From positions 1-64,000 of the forward strand of contig NZ_JAPDNT010000019.1 in NCBI RefSeq assembly GCF_025989185.1: a DNA stretch of 64,000 bases, in the 5' to 3' direction. The position numbers were made by a program, and so were the translations under genes. Below the pieces are notes generated by a model, which was not told the origin of the DNA, ran no database searches, and worked only from the letters and a program-made list of their open reading frames with translations. Shown piece after piece: positions 8,016 to 17,491 of this stretch (position 1 is the first letter of the stretch; each line of letters starts with the position of its first letter). The DNA comes from Limobrevibacterium gyesilva (GTDB lineage Bacteria > Pseudomonadota > Alphaproteobacteria > Acetobacterales > Acetobacteraceae).

Positions 8016-8082
8016 AAATCCTCCGCTACTCAACCAGCCCTATCTGTCTCATGGGCGCTGACGCCGGACAGTACGACGATCG

Positions 8083-8886
8083 ATGCGGGCCATTCGCCAG
8101 GCCCTTGGATCGACCATCATCAACCCGGCGCTGCTGACGTGTGTCGAGCGCATCCAATACAACGGCTTTCTGCGACAGCAGGACGACAACCAGATCGTCA
8201 AGGATCCGGCCAACAAAGGCATGTCGATCAAGGAGATCGTGCGGTTCACCGGCCGCAGCCGCAAGCTGGTCCGCAGCGTGCTCCGCGGCGTGGGCGGCGA
8301 CGTGTTTCGCAGCCGCATGACGACCCTGGAGCCGCATCTTGCCAGGCTCGACACCGAGTGGACGGCCGGCTGCCGCAAGGGTGCCGAGTTGTGGCGCCGG
8401 CTACGTGCGACTGGGTTTAGGGGCAGCCTGCGGGTCGTGACGGAGTGGGCCACCCGACGGCGGCGCTGCGAGGCAGCCGGACTGAAACTGGCCCGCAAGA
8501 TTCCATCTGCGCGCCGGCTCAGCCGGTTGATGACGACCCAACGCGAGCATTTGTCCAAAGCCGACGCGGTCACCGTCGCCGCCATCGAGACCGCAGTGCC
8601 CGCACTCGCCACGGCGCGCGACCTGTTGGACCGCTTTCATCGTCTGTTCCGAGCTCGCGGCATCGAGGCGCTGTCGCCGTGGGTGGCCGAGACCGAGCGG
8701 AGCCTGCTCGGCACATTCGGCAGAGGCATCAAGGTGGATGCTGCGGCGGTGAAGGCCGCCCTGTCCGAGCCGTGGTCGAACGGCCAGACTGAAGGGCAGA
8801 TCACCAAGCTAAAACTCGTCAAACGCCAAATGTATGGCCGTGCGGGTCTCGATCTTCTCCGCGCACGCCTCATCGTGCCCGCATGA
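8083..8886 (+). pseudogene. ISL3-family transposase, N-terminally truncated
   Basis: 267 residues. It is the DDE half of an ISL3-family transposase, with SIKEIVRFTGRSRKLVRSVL (helix-turn-helix), VVTEWATRRRR, and a C-terminus WSNGQTEGQITKLKLVKRQM closely like the copy at the left edge of the window. ISL3 transposases are normally above 400 residues with an N-terminal zinc-binding part; that part is missing and the frame begins in unrelated sequence. The right end of the element is probably near 8925 (gtcagagcccc). The gap 8887-9058 holds this end and nothing else recognisable. Confidence 0.85.
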
Positions 8887-9058
8887 TCTACAACGCCAAC
8901 CTGCACCGAGATTGAGTCAGAGCCCCGGTTCCAGGCCGATTGTCAGCCTCGCAATCCTCGACGCCGCATAACCTCGGATCATACGCACCGAAACGGCGTC
9001 GTCCGATACTCTATGGCATGAAAGTGACAGAACCGTTCGATCCGCAGTTGATCGCCAA

Positions 9059-10516
9059 TTATCCCTCCTTGGCCTCGCCGCTGGCCCTACGTACGGGGCC
9101 CGTCGGCCGCCTGGGGTTCGGGCGAGCCGGCGGGGTGCCAATGGCGATCCGCCGCGACAGCCAGTTCAGCGCCTGTGAGGTGCTGTCCACCTGGTCATCG
9201 TGCGTGCCGTTCGGGAAGGCCAACAGTTCCGAGGCATACTCGGCCAGCCACGGCGCCTCCCGCGGCAGCAGCACCTGGCCGGCCTCGAACTTCGGCGCCT
9301 GTGCCAACAGCCGCGCCTCCTTGTCGAGCAGCGGCCGCCAGAGGATGGGCCGCACAGGACTGCTCTGCCGCATCTCCTGCACCACCGCCCGGCCGATGTC
9401 GGTCTCCTCGACCAGGGTGGCATCGGCCCCATAGCGCTGGGTGGTCGCCTCGATCCGCCGTCGCAGTTCCGGCACCTCGAAGCGGCCGCGCACGACGTCG
9501 AGCAGGAAGATGTCGCTGCCGCGCAGCCCCCAGACGGTGCTGACCGACCAGTCGCTGGCCTCGCCGAGCGTGGAGGCGGTGTCCCAGCTGACCACCACCA
9601 GATCGAGCTGGGATGGCAGCGTGTCGTAGAAACGTAGCCACTCCCGGCGGATGGCGTTGCCGTCCGGCGGCACCGGATCCTGCTGGTACTGAGCGGCGAA
9701 GTTCATGCTGCCCAGGGTGCGGCGGAGCTGGTCCAGCACCGCCCGGTCCTCCCGCCGGCAGTCGATGACCTCGCCGACCCGGCGGTGGTGCATCTCTCCC
9801 GGCTCGGGGCCCAGCCGGTAGCTCCGGTCCTCGGTCTCGATCGCCGGGATGGCGGCCAGTTCCCAGGGCTCCTGGCCGAGTACATGGCCCACCAGGTCGT
9901 CCTGGTGCAGCCGCTGCATGACGATGACGATCGCGCCCCGGCCCTTGTCGTTGAGGTGGGTGTACAGGGTGTTGTCGTAGAACTCCTTCACCTTGCGCCG
10001 CTCGGCGGCCGAGAGTGCCGCTTGCGCCTTGATCGGGTCGTCCACCACAATCAAGTCGGCGCCGCGGCCGAGGATCGAGCCGCCGACCGAGCCGGCGTAG
10101 CGGATGCCGCCCGCGGTGGTCTCGACCTCGGTCTGTGTGGCTCGGCTGATCCGGTAGGCGGGGAACAGCGCCCGGTACCAGTCGCTCTCGACGACGGTGC
10201 GGAAGGCCGCCGCGTGCAGCTTCGCCAGCTCGTCGGCGTAGCTGACGGTGATCACCTTCAGGCTGGGGGCGTGGCCCACCGCCCAGGCGGTGTAGGCGAC
10301 GGTGACGCAGATCGACTTCAGATGCCGCGGCGGGATGGTGAGGGCGAGGCGCTTGACCTCGCCGCTCGCCACCCGGCTCAACTGCCAGCCGATATGCCGG
10401 ATGTGCCAGTTGCCGTGGAACGGTCGGCCCGCCTCCAAGGTGGCAAAGCACTTGGCCGTGAAGGAAGGCAGGTCCTGCCGCAGCAGGGCCCGCAGCAGGG
10501 AGCGGCGGTCACTCAT
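9059..10516 (-). CDS. Phage-type terminase large subunit
   Basis: 485 residues, full length for the family. The ATPase half has an atypical Walker A (PPRHLKS, residues 62-68) and Walker B LIVVDD (155-160). The nuclease half (Terminase_6C type, RNase H fold) starts at VVSWDTAS and ends with HDDQVDS near residue 440, both with acidic metal ligands. In a phage it would package DNA into capsids. The ATG at 10516 overlaps the end of the DUF5681 gene by 8 bases. No portal, capsid, tail, integrase or lysis gene is present, so its role here is unclear: a relic packaging module or a domesticated element. Confidence 0.9.
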   Translation of the reverse strand: MSDRRSLLRALLRQDLPSFTAKCFATLEAGRPFHGNWHIRHIGWQLSRVASGEVKRLALTIPPRHLKSICVTVAYTAWAVGHAPSLKVITVSYADELAKLHAAAFRTVVESDWYRALFPAYRISRATQTEVETTAGGIRYAGSVGGSILGRGADLIVVDDPIKAQAALSAAERRKVKEFYDNTLYTHLNDKGRGAIVIVMQRLHQDDLVGHVLGQEPWELAAIPAIETEDRSYRLGPEPGEMHHRRVGEVIDCRREDRAVLDQLRRTLGSMNFAAQYQQDPVPPDGNAIRREWLRFYDTLPSQLDLVVVSWDTASTLGEASDWSVSTVWGLRGSDIFLLDVVRGRFEVPELRRRIEATTQRYGADATLVEETDIGRAVVQEMRQSSPVRPILWRPLLDKEARLLAQAPKFEAGQVLLPREAPWLAEYASELLAFPNGTHDDQVDSTSQALNWLSRRIAIGTPPARPNPRRPTGPVRRASGEAKEG

Positions 10517-10898
10517 CGGACCCTCCCTTACGGATGTGCTGCCGCCACTCGGCGACGATCGCTGCGTCCTCCGGCTCTAATGCGTCGTTGTCCTGTTCCG
10601 GCGCTGGTTGTTCCATCCGGTCCAGCTTGAGCATGAGATCAAGCAGCAGGGCCGCCGCCTTCATGTCGCCGGCGGCGGCCTTGGCAATCAGCGCCTTGGC
10701 AATCAACCGGGTCTTGCTGACCTTGATCGACCGCCCGTTCTCCCGGGCGGTGACGTCGCTCAGCAGTTCTTGCAACATCTCGGCCCGGAGATTGCGCGCT
10801 CCCTTGGGCCGGCCGGCGGGGTTGCCGGACTGGCCCTTCTTGAACTGGGTGTGCCGCGGCGGCCTGCCGCGGCCCACCGCATAGTCCCGCTCAGCCAT
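10509..10898 (-). CDS. DUF5681-domain protein (small-terminase-like position)
   Basis: 129 residues from ATG 10898, which has a strong Shine-Dalgarno (aggaggtg). The N-terminus RPPRHTQFKKGQSGNPAGRP is the hallmark of the DUF5681 family; the rest is helical and acidic at the end. Members usually lie directly before a terminase large subunit gene, and the position suggests a small-terminase or DNA-recognition role (inference). The gene overlaps the methyltransferase upstream and the terminase downstream by 8 bases each, so all three are translationally coupled. Confidence 0.85.
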   Translation of the reverse strand: MAERDYAVGRGRPPRHTQFKKGQSGNPAGRPKGARNLRAEMLQELLSDVTARENGRSIKVSKTRLIAKALIAKAAAGDMKAAALLLDLMLKLDRMEQPAPEQDNDALEPEDAAIVAEWRQHIRKGGSDE

Positions 10899-12285
10899 GA
10901 CGCACCTCCTTCGCCTCGGCGGCGAGCCGCTCGCTCGCCACGGCACCGAAGCTCTGGCCGGTCTCGCCATGGCGCGCCGCCTCGCCGGTCAGCGCCTCCC
11001 AGCGGCGGAGCGTGACATCCACGTAGAGCGGATCGATCTCCAGCAGACGGCCGTGCCGGCCAGTCCGCTCCGCGGCGATCAGGGTGGTGCCACTGCCGCC
11101 GAAGGGGTCGAGCACGCTGCCACCGCGCCGCGAACAGTCCTTGATCGCGTCCATGACCAGCGCCACCGGCTTCACGGTCGGATGCATGGCCAGCTCCTCG
11201 GCGCGGCCGCGCCGGAAAGTGTTGGCGCCGGCGTAGTCCCACACGTTGGTGCGGTAGCGCCCGCCCTCGCCCAAGCCGAAGGTGTTGATGTGTGGCGTCG
11301 CACCGTTCTTGAACACGAAGACCAGCTCGTGCTTCGAGCGGTAGAAAGTCCCCATGCCCCCGTTGTCCTTGTTCCAGACGCAGAGGTTTTTCAGCTCGGT
11401 GTAGGCCCGGCGGCCGGCCGCCAGCGCCTCATACATGTGCCGCCAGTCCATGCAGATGAAGTGGATGGCGCCGTCGGCCGAGGCGGCGGTCAGGTGGGCG
11501 AACAGCGTCGCCAGGAACTCGGTGAAGTCCGCCTCGCTCATCTCGCCGGACGCCATGGCGAACTCGCGGTGGCGCACCTTACCGAGGCCAGAGACGTGGC
11601 CCTGGATCTGCACGTTGTAGGGCGGGTCGGTGAAGACCAGCTGCGCCGGCTCGCCGCCCAGCAGGTGCTGGTACGAGACCTGCTGCCGGGCGTCGGCGCA
11701 GAGCAGGCGGTGGGGCCCGAGCAACCAGAGATCGCCCAGCCGGGAGACCGCGCGCGCCTGCGGCTCCGGAACCGCGTCCTCGTCAGCTCCCATCGGGCCG
11801 TCACTGGCAGCCAGCAGCCGATCGAGGTCGGCGGTCGCGAAGCCGGTGATCTCGAGCTCGAAGTCGAGCTCCATGCCGGCCAGCTCGCCGAGCTCCAGGG
11901 CCAGCAGCTCCTGGTCCCAGCCGGCCAGCTCGGCCAGGCGATTGTCCGCCAACCGGTACGCACGGAGCTGGGCCTCGCTGAGGTGGACCAGGCTCACGGT
12001 CGGCACCTCTTGGATCTTGAGCGTCTTGGCCGCCTCGAGCCGTCCGTGGCCGGCGACCACTTGGCCCTCGGCGTCGACCAGGATTGGGTTCACGAAGCCG
12101 AACTGGCGGATGCTGGCCGCGATCTGCTGGAGTTGCTGTCGCGAGTGCTTGCGGGCGTTGCGGGCGGCCGGCTTTAGCTCGGCCACCGGGCGGTATTGGA
12201 TCGCCAGCGACAGCAGGTCAGGCGACCCCGGCGCGGCGTCAGACGGGCCACCTGGGCGGCGGCGCGTGCGGACAGGAATAGTCAT
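10891..12285 (-). CDS. ParB-domain DNA adenine/cytosine-N4 methyltransferase
   Basis: 464 residues from ATG 12285 with Shine-Dalgarno aaggag. The N-terminal ParB/Srx-like nuclease domain (about residues 30-120) has the VVAGHGRLEAAKTL motif (GHGR at 79-82). The C-terminal N6_N4 methyltransferase domain has motif IV DPPY (220-223) and motif I VLDPFGGSGTT (391-401), i.e. the beta-type order. No restriction endonuclease gene is adjacent, so it is an orphan enzyme, probably one that modifies or protects element DNA. First gene of the coupled three-gene module. Confidence 0.92.
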   Translation of the reverse strand: MTIPVRTRRRPGGPSDAAPGSPDLLSLAIQYRPVAELKPAARNARKHSRQQLQQIAASIRQFGFVNPILVDAEGQVVAGHGRLEAAKTLKIQEVPTVSLVHLSEAQLRAYRLADNRLAELAGWDQELLALELGELAGMELDFELEITGFATADLDRLLAASDGPMGADEDAVPEPQARAVSRLGDLWLLGPHRLLCADARQQVSYQHLLGGEPAQLVFTDPPYNVQIQGHVSGLGKVRHREFAMASGEMSEADFTEFLATLFAHLTAASADGAIHFICMDWRHMYEALAAGRRAYTELKNLCVWNKDNGGMGTFYRSKHELVFVFKNGATPHINTFGLGEGGRYRTNVWDYAGANTFRRGRAEELAMHPTVKPVALVMDAIKDCSRRGGSVLDPFGGSGTTLIAAERTGRHGRLLEIDPLYVDVTLRRWEALTGEAARHGETGQSFGAVASERLAAEAKEVRHG

Positions 12286-12884
12286 AGTACGGCTCCTTGC
12301 GGTGCCGCTCCGATCGAATCGGGAGCGGCGGTGGGAGCCGGTCGAGCGACATCAAACGCGCAGCCGCAAATCACCAACGCCTGCCTGAGATCGCCTCAAG
12401 CCGGACCGTTGATGAGCTGCTGCTGCGTGATGCTGCTGCTGCTCGGAGCTGCCGCGTGGAGTACCCACCGGCCGATGCCTGAGCCTCTATCTTAGGATCG
12501 GAGCCGGTGTCAATGGTATCTCGCAATGAGAATGGGGCCGCTCCGTGATCGGTTCCCTGAGCCGGCCAGATTGCTCCCTGATGGCGGTGGTCGCTTCCCT
12601 GTTCGGCGGGGTAGGGAAATGGGGCGGCATGCCGGCACCGAAGCTGGCCTTTCTGCGCCGCACGCGGCCCGACAGGCGCCGCATCCCTGCGCCATTCCCT
12701 GCATTGTCCCTGCCGAACAGGGTAACTCCTCCAGAGACGGGTTCGCCCCTGACTGCGCCCTCCGCCAGATTCCCGTTCCCCACGCGCGGCTTCGCCGGGT
12801 TGTCGGCACTGGTCCGATGGCCCATCTCTGGGGCTCGCTTGCGCTCCGGGCCGCTGCCATGAACCGTTTTCCGTCACCGCGCCG
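12286..12884. other. Gene-free interval between divergent methyltransferase and tonB genes
   Basis: About 600 bases with no convincing gene. Frames that cross it on the minus strand continue antisense through the tonB gene and have no ribosome binding site or family similarity. It must contain the promoters for the divergent genes at 12285 and 12885. Its one structured feature is the set of six TCCCTG words described separately. Confidence 0.5.
12554..12712. repeat. Six TCCCTG words, first three spaced 21 bp apart
   Basis: TCCCTG occurs at 12554, 12575, 12596, 12684, 12696 and 12707. The first three are exactly two turns of the helix (21 bp) apart and the last two are 11 bp apart, so all could lie on similar faces. 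They are in the intergenic interval in front of the ParB-methyltransferase/terminase module. This could be a set of binding sites or just a remnant of low-complexity coding sequence (it reads as a 7-residue repeat on the minus strand). Confidence 0.3.
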
Positions 12885-14111
12885 ATGACCCCGATCGACC
12901 AAATCCGGGCCGCTCCGGTGGCGGCCTGGGCAGGTATGCCCGGCTTTGCCGGCGCCCCCCGGCCCCTGGCGCGGCCGCGGCGGTGGCGGCGCCTGATCGG
13001 GCCGATGCTGCTGGTCTCGCTGCTGCTGCATCTGGCGGTCGTGCTGCTGTTCCTCGTTGCTCCACGCCCCTCGGCACCGCTGGACAGCGCCACGTCGTCC
13101 GGCGTGATCGAAATCGTGCAGGCGCCGCCGGGCGAGCTCAATGCCGATGCCCCCCCGGCGCCAGAGCCGAAACTGGCAACCGTCGATCGTGAGGCCGCAA
13201 GGCCGGATGAGCCGGTGGCAGAGCCGACGCCGCCGGTACCCCCTGCGGAGGCGCCCGTACCGCCCTCGCCTCCGGTTTCGGAGGCCCCGCCGCCTGCACC
13301 CGCCGTGACGGCGCCCGCAACTGCCGCCATCGAGTCGCCACCACTGCCCGCGCCCCCGATCGAGACGCCGGCACCGCCTCCGCCGCCGGCGCCGGCCGTG
13401 GAGGCCCCGGCGGCGACATCACCTTCGGCCGTGGTGCGGCTCGAAGCCCCCCCCGAAGAGCTCGCCATGGCGAGTCCGGCCGTGCCGTCGTTCGAGCCGC
13501 GGGCGGCGCCGCCCGCGCCAGCCTGGGCCGTTCCGACACCGCCCATTCCGACGCCGGCACGCCCCGCGCCTGTGCCGCAGCGCGCTGCTCCGCGGACCAC
13601 GGGCGGGGATGGAAGCATCGCCACGCCATTCCGGTTCGCCTGGGCCGACAATCCGCTCGCAGCTCGGCCGGCGCCTCCGGTGGACCCGCCGCGCCGGACG
13701 GGTGGGCGCAATTCCGGGGCCATCGACATGTCGCTCGGCCCGGCGGCCCGCAACTCGCGCGGGGAGCCGCCGCGTTCCTCGGGTGATGTAAACTCCGCGA
13801 TCCATGTGCAGGGGGCGCAGCTTGGTGATGACTGGGAGCGTGCCCTCTATGAATGGTGGATCCGGCACCGCTACTACCCGACCCAGGCGCTGACGAACGG
13901 CGAGGACGGGGTCGTGCAGGTGCGCCTGGTCGTGGAACGCAGCGGACGAGTGAAGTCGGTGGAACTCGTGGGCCGTTCCGGGTCGCAATGGCTGGACATG
14001 GGGGCGCTCGCACAATTCCGTAACCAGACGCTGCCGCCGTTCCCGCTGGCAACGCCGGAGCCGCGGGCGGACATCGACATCACCATCCATTACATCCTGG
14101 TCCGCCGGTGA
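12885..14111 (+). CDS. TonB-family protein
   Basis: 408 residues. One membrane helix at about residues 37-59 follows a basic N-terminus; then comes a long Pro/Ala/Glu-rich spacer (about 70-210), and the TonB C-terminal domain at about 315-408 (YEWWIRHRYYPTQAL, VVQVRLVVERSGRVKSVELV). Role: transfers proton-motive energy from ExbB/ExbD at the inner membrane to outer-membrane receptors. No exbBD or receptor gene is adjacent, so the partner is unknown. The first ATG (12885) is used; ATG 12936 is an alternative. Strongly GC-biased spacer coding makes long antisense open frames here that are not genes. Confidence 0.88.
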   Translation: MTPIDQIRAAPVAAWAGMPGFAGAPRPLARPRRWRRLIGPMLLVSLLLHLAVVLLFLVAPRPSAPLDSATSSGVIEIVQAPPGELNADAPPAPEPKLATVDREAARPDEPVAEPTPPVPPAEAPVPPSPPVSEAPPPAPAVTAPATAAIESPPLPAPPIETPAPPPPPAPAVEAPAATSPSAVVRLEAPPEELAMASPAVPSFEPRAAPPAPAWAVPTPPIPTPARPAPVPQRAAPRTTGGDGSIATPFRFAWADNPLAARPAPPVDPPRRTGGRNSGAIDMSLGPAARNSRGEPPRSSGDVNSAIHVQGAQLGDDWERALYEWWIRHRYYPTQALTNGEDGVVQVRLVVERSGRVKSVELVGRSGSQWLDMGALAQFRNQTLPPFPLATPEPRADIDITIHYILVRR

Positions 14112-14143
14112 ACCGCGGGGCGGCCTTCCGCTTGGCGGCTGGT

Positions 14144-14899
14144 TTAAGCCAAGGCAGTGTCCGTTGCCCCAGGTCCGCCGCCCTTGCCGCCGCCGAAGGT
14201 CTTCCAGGCCCGTCCCACGGCCTCGACTCCCTGGCCGAGCAGGCTGCGGATGGCGGGTGAGGCGGCGTCCACGATCTCTTTCGCCGCCTGTTTCCCGGCT
14301 TCGTCGGCGACCTTCTCGGCCAGCTTGCCGAGGGCGCCCTTCACCACCTCGCGGAAGCTGCCGTCCGGGAAGCCCGCGCGCACCAGGCCTTTCACCACCT
14401 GCTGCTTCTTCTGCTCGTCGAGCAGGGCGTCCAGCAGATCGCCGAACATGCTCTTCGGGATGCGCACGAGTTCCCGGTTGAAGGAGAAGTCGGGCGTCAC
14501 CTCCAGCGCCTTCAGCCGCGCGACGAGGTCAGCCTGCAGCAGCGGGTCTTCGATGCCGAACACCACGAGCATCTCCTCCTTCGCGTACTGCACCGTGGTC
14601 AGGGCCTCGGCGAGGCGCCGGCGCAGCGTATCCGCTGTCGCGTGCGGGTCGCGCAGGCCGGCCTGGAAGGCGAGGGACCGTATCCGGGCCGGGGTCACGC
14701 GCAGCAGTCGGGCGGTGTCGTACTGCGTCGTCTTCGGTCCCACGAGGCCGGCATCGACCAGCGCGCCGAAGAACAGCAGGTCGATCTCCCGCTTCGGCAG
14801 CGCCCCGAAAGCGGGGTCGCAATAGCGCGTGATGAGCTGGTCCGCGATTTGCGCGCGGACCCGTTCAGGCAGCTTGCGGAACGTGTCGGACAGCGACAT
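14144..14899 (-). CDS. Unrecognised 251-residue soluble protein
   Basis: The open frame is longer (to 15175), but the part upstream of residue 82 is antisense to the pps 3' end and looks like a shadow. The likely start is ATG 14899 (MSLSDTFRKLPERVRAQIAD) with aggcggg 9 bases upstream; ATG 14932 is possible. The protein is helical, with LLRVTPARIRSLAFQAGLRD near residue 80, resembling a DNA-binding or all-helical adaptor fold, and a glycine-rich tail (FGGGKGGGPG). No signal peptide or membrane helix. It follows pps on the same strand after 82 bases. Function unknown. Confidence 0.7.
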   Translation of the reverse strand: MSLSDTFRKLPERVRAQIADQLITRYCDPAFGALPKREIDLLFFGALVDAGLVGPKTTQYDTARLLRVTPARIRSLAFQAGLRDPHATADTLRRRLAEALTTVQYAKEEMLVVFGIEDPLLQADLVARLKALEVTPDFSFNRELVRIPKSMFGDLLDALLDEQKKQQVVKGLVRAGFPDGSFREVVKGALGKLAEKVADEAGKQAAKEIVDAASPAIRSLLGQGVEAVGRAWKTFGGGKGGGPGATDTALA

Positions 14900-14981
14900 G
14901 GACTGACCCGCCTGCGGTTGTTGCGCCGGCATCGTCGGCAGATGGCGGGGCGGGACGCAAGCATGAAGACGGCGAACGGTT

Positions 14982-17408
14982 CTACGCTGTTGCGTGGACG
15001 GCTTGCGCTTCGAGCGCCCGCTCCGCCGCGTGCACAGCCGTGATGGTCCGCAGCAGGCTCGACGGCGTGACGCTGATCGAGTCGATGCCGAGGCCGGTGA
15101 GGAAGCGGGCGATCTCCGGGTAGTTGGCCGGCGCCTCACCGCAGATGCCGACATGCCGGTGGTTGCGCTTCGCACCGGTCACCGCCAGGCGCAGCATCTC
15201 AAGCATGCCGGGATCGCGTTCGTCGAAATCGAAGGCCACGATCTCGGAGTCCCGGTCCACACCCAGCGTCAGTTGCGTCAGGTCGTTCGATCCGATGGAG
15301 AAGCCGTCGAACAGTTCCGCGAACGCGTCGATCTGGATCACGTTGTTGGGGATCTCGCACATCACGAAGATCTCGAGCCCGCCTTGGCCGCGCCTGAGGC
15401 CGTGGCCTGCCATCACCTCGATCACCCGCCGCGCCTCTTCCACCCGACGGCAGAACGGGATCATCAGGAACAGGTTGACCAGCCCCATCTGCTCGCGCAC
15501 GCGGCGCATCGCCGCGCATTCCAACGCGAAGCCGGCGGCATAGGCGGGATGGGCGTAGCGCGATGCCCCGCGGAAGCCGAGCATCGGGTTCTCTTCCTTC
15601 GGCTCGAACTGCGCGCCGCCGAGCAGGCGGGCATATTCGTTGGTCTTGAAGTCGGACATGCGCACGATCACCGGCTTCGGATAGAATGCGGCGCAGATTG
15701 TGCCGACAGCCTCCGACAAGCGCTGGATGAAGAAGTCGGCGGGGGTGGCGTAGCCCGCGGTCAGCTTCGCGATCGCCCTGCGCGCCGCCGCATCCTGAAC
15801 CGATGCCGGATTGGCGAGCGCCATCGGATGCGCGCGGATATGCTCGCTGATGATGAATTCCAGCCGTGCCAGGCCGACGCCCGCATTGGGCAGCATCGCG
15901 GTGGCGAAGGCCAGGTCGGGATTGCCGAGATTGACCATCACCTGGGTGCGCGGCATGCCGATCTCGCCGACCGGGATGCGGCTGACCTCGAACGGCAGCG
16001 CGCCTTCGAACACGTGCCCGACATCGCCGTCGGCGCAAGACACCGTCACGGTGCCGCCGCCCGCCAGCGCTTCCATGGCATTTCCGGCGCCGACCACCGC
16101 GGGCACGCCGAGTTCGCGCGCCACGATCGCAGCGTGGCAGGTGCGCCCGCCATGGTCGGTGACGATGGCGCCGGCGGTCTTCATCACCGGCTCCCAGTCC
16201 GGCCGCGTGGCTTCCGCCACCAGCACCTCGCCCGGACGGAACGCCACGAGGTCGTGCGGCTCGCGGATCACCCGCACCGCGCCGGTGGCGATCTTTTCGC
16301 CCACTGCGCGACCCGTCGCCAGTGTCCGGCCTTTGGCCTTGAGGGCGTAGGTTTCCAGCGCGTCGGGCGAGCGGCGGGACGCCACGGTCTCCGGCCGCGC
16401 CTGCAGGATATAGAGCGCGCCGTCAGGGCCGTCCTTGGCCCACTCGATGTCCATCGGCATCGGATGGCCGGCGTTGCGGGAGTAGTGGTCCTCGATGGCG
16501 ATCGCGTAGCCGGCGAGCTGCAGCACGTCCGCATCGTTGATGCAGAAGCGCGCGCGATCGGCCCGGCGCGTCGGCACGTTGTGCGTGGTGGCGATGGCGC
16601 TGCGCGAATAGACCATGCGGATGCGCTTGCTGCCGAGCGCGCGGCGCAGCACCGCGCGGTGCCCGGCGCGGTAGGTCGGCTTGTGCACGTAGAACTCGTC
16701 CGGATCGACCTGGCCCTGCACGACATTCTCGCCCAACCCGTAGGCGCCGGTGACGAACACCACGTCGCGGAACCCGGATTCGGTGTCGAGCGTGAAGATG
16801 ACGCCGCTGGACGCCTGGTCCGAGCGGATCATGCGCATGACACCGACCGACAGGAAGACCTTGAAATGGTCGAACCCGTTATCAATCCGATAGGAGATCG
16901 CACGGTCCGTGGCGATCGAGGCGAAGCAGCGCCGGCATGCCTCGAACAGCGCCGCCGCACTGCGCACGTTCAGGAAGCTCTCGTGCTGGCCGGCGAAGCT
17001 GGCTGTCGGCAGGTCCTCGGCGGTCGCCGAGCTGCGCACCGCGACGGCAAGACCCTTGCCGCCCTCGCGCTCCAGTTGCTGATAGGCGGTGGCGACAAGC
17101 TGGCGGATCTCATCGGTGCCGGTGGCCTCGTAGATGACCGCACGCGCGGCGGCGGCACGGCGCGACAATTCCGCGACATCGGTCTTGTCGAGATCGTCCA
17201 GAAGCGCGTGCAGCCGTTCCCAGGCATTCTCCCGGGTCAGCGCATCGCGGTAGCAGGCGGCCGTCAGGGCGAAGCCGTTGGGAACCAGGACGCCCTGGGC
17301 CGAGAGTGTCGAATACAGCTCGCCGAGCGATGCGTTCTTGCCGCCGACCAACGCGACGTCGCTGTTGCGGATGTCCTTGAACCAGCGAACGTAATCGTCG
17401 GATGTCAT
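14982..17408 (-). CDS. ppsA: Phosphoenolpyruvate synthase
   Basis: About 808 residues from ATG 17408, close to the 790 of E. coli PpsA. The enzyme makes PEP, AMP and phosphate from pyruvate and ATP (gluconeogenic entry). The N-terminal ATP-binding domain begins VALVGGKNASLGEL; the swivelling domain carries the phospho-accepting His425 in GGRTCHAAIVARELGVPAVV; the C-terminal PEP-binding barrel ends with the CGEAPANYPEIARFL motif. A longer in-frame ATG at 17492 is possible, but it would overlap the palindrome at 17492-17505. The start at 17408 gives the same operator-to-start distance as atpD and a gcaagg ribosome site, so I prefer it. The gene follows the N-ATPase operon. Confidence 0.93.
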   Translation of the reverse strand: MTSDDYVRWFKDIRNSDVALVGGKNASLGELYSTLSAQGVLVPNGFALTAACYRDALTRENAWERLHALLDDLDKTDVAELSRRAAAARAVIYEATGTDEIRQLVATAYQQLEREGGKGLAVAVRSSATAEDLPTASFAGQHESFLNVRSAAALFEACRRCFASIATDRAISYRIDNGFDHFKVFLSVGVMRMIRSDQASSGVIFTLDTESGFRDVVFVTGAYGLGENVVQGQVDPDEFYVHKPTYRAGHRAVLRRALGSKRIRMVYSRSAIATTHNVPTRRADRARFCINDADVLQLAGYAIAIEDHYSRNAGHPMPMDIEWAKDGPDGALYILQARPETVASRRSPDALETYALKAKGRTLATGRAVGEKIATGAVRVIREPHDLVAFRPGEVLVAEATRPDWEPVMKTAGAIVTDHGGRTCHAAIVARELGVPAVVGAGNAMEALAGGGTVTVSCADGDVGHVFEGALPFEVSRIPVGEIGMPRTQVMVNLGNPDLAFATAMLPNAGVGLARLEFIISEHIRAHPMALANPASVQDAAARRAIAKLTAGYATPADFFIQRLSEAVGTICAAFYPKPVIVRMSDFKTNEYARLLGGAQFEPKEENPMLGFRGASRYAHPAYAAGFALECAAMRRVREQMGLVNLFLMIPFCRRVEEARRVIEVMAGHGLRRGQGGLEIFVMCEIPNNVIQIDAFAELFDGFSIGSNDLTQLTLGVDRDSEIVAFDFDERDPGMLEMLRLAVTGAKRNHRHVGICGEAPANYPEIARFLTGLGIDSISVTPSSLLRTITAVHAAERALEAQAVHATA

Positions 17409-17491
17409 GTGCCTTGCTGCGGTTTCCTGCGCGTCTGCGGTGGCCTCGTCTCCAAGTGGCTGCACGATGGCGTGGCCGGAAGCCTCACGCA

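Noticed and set aside
12371-13753. 460-residue minus-strand open frame across the tonB gene
   Set aside because: It is antisense to the Pro/Ala-rich TonB spacer and consists of Gly/Ala/Ser runs; no ribosome site or homology.
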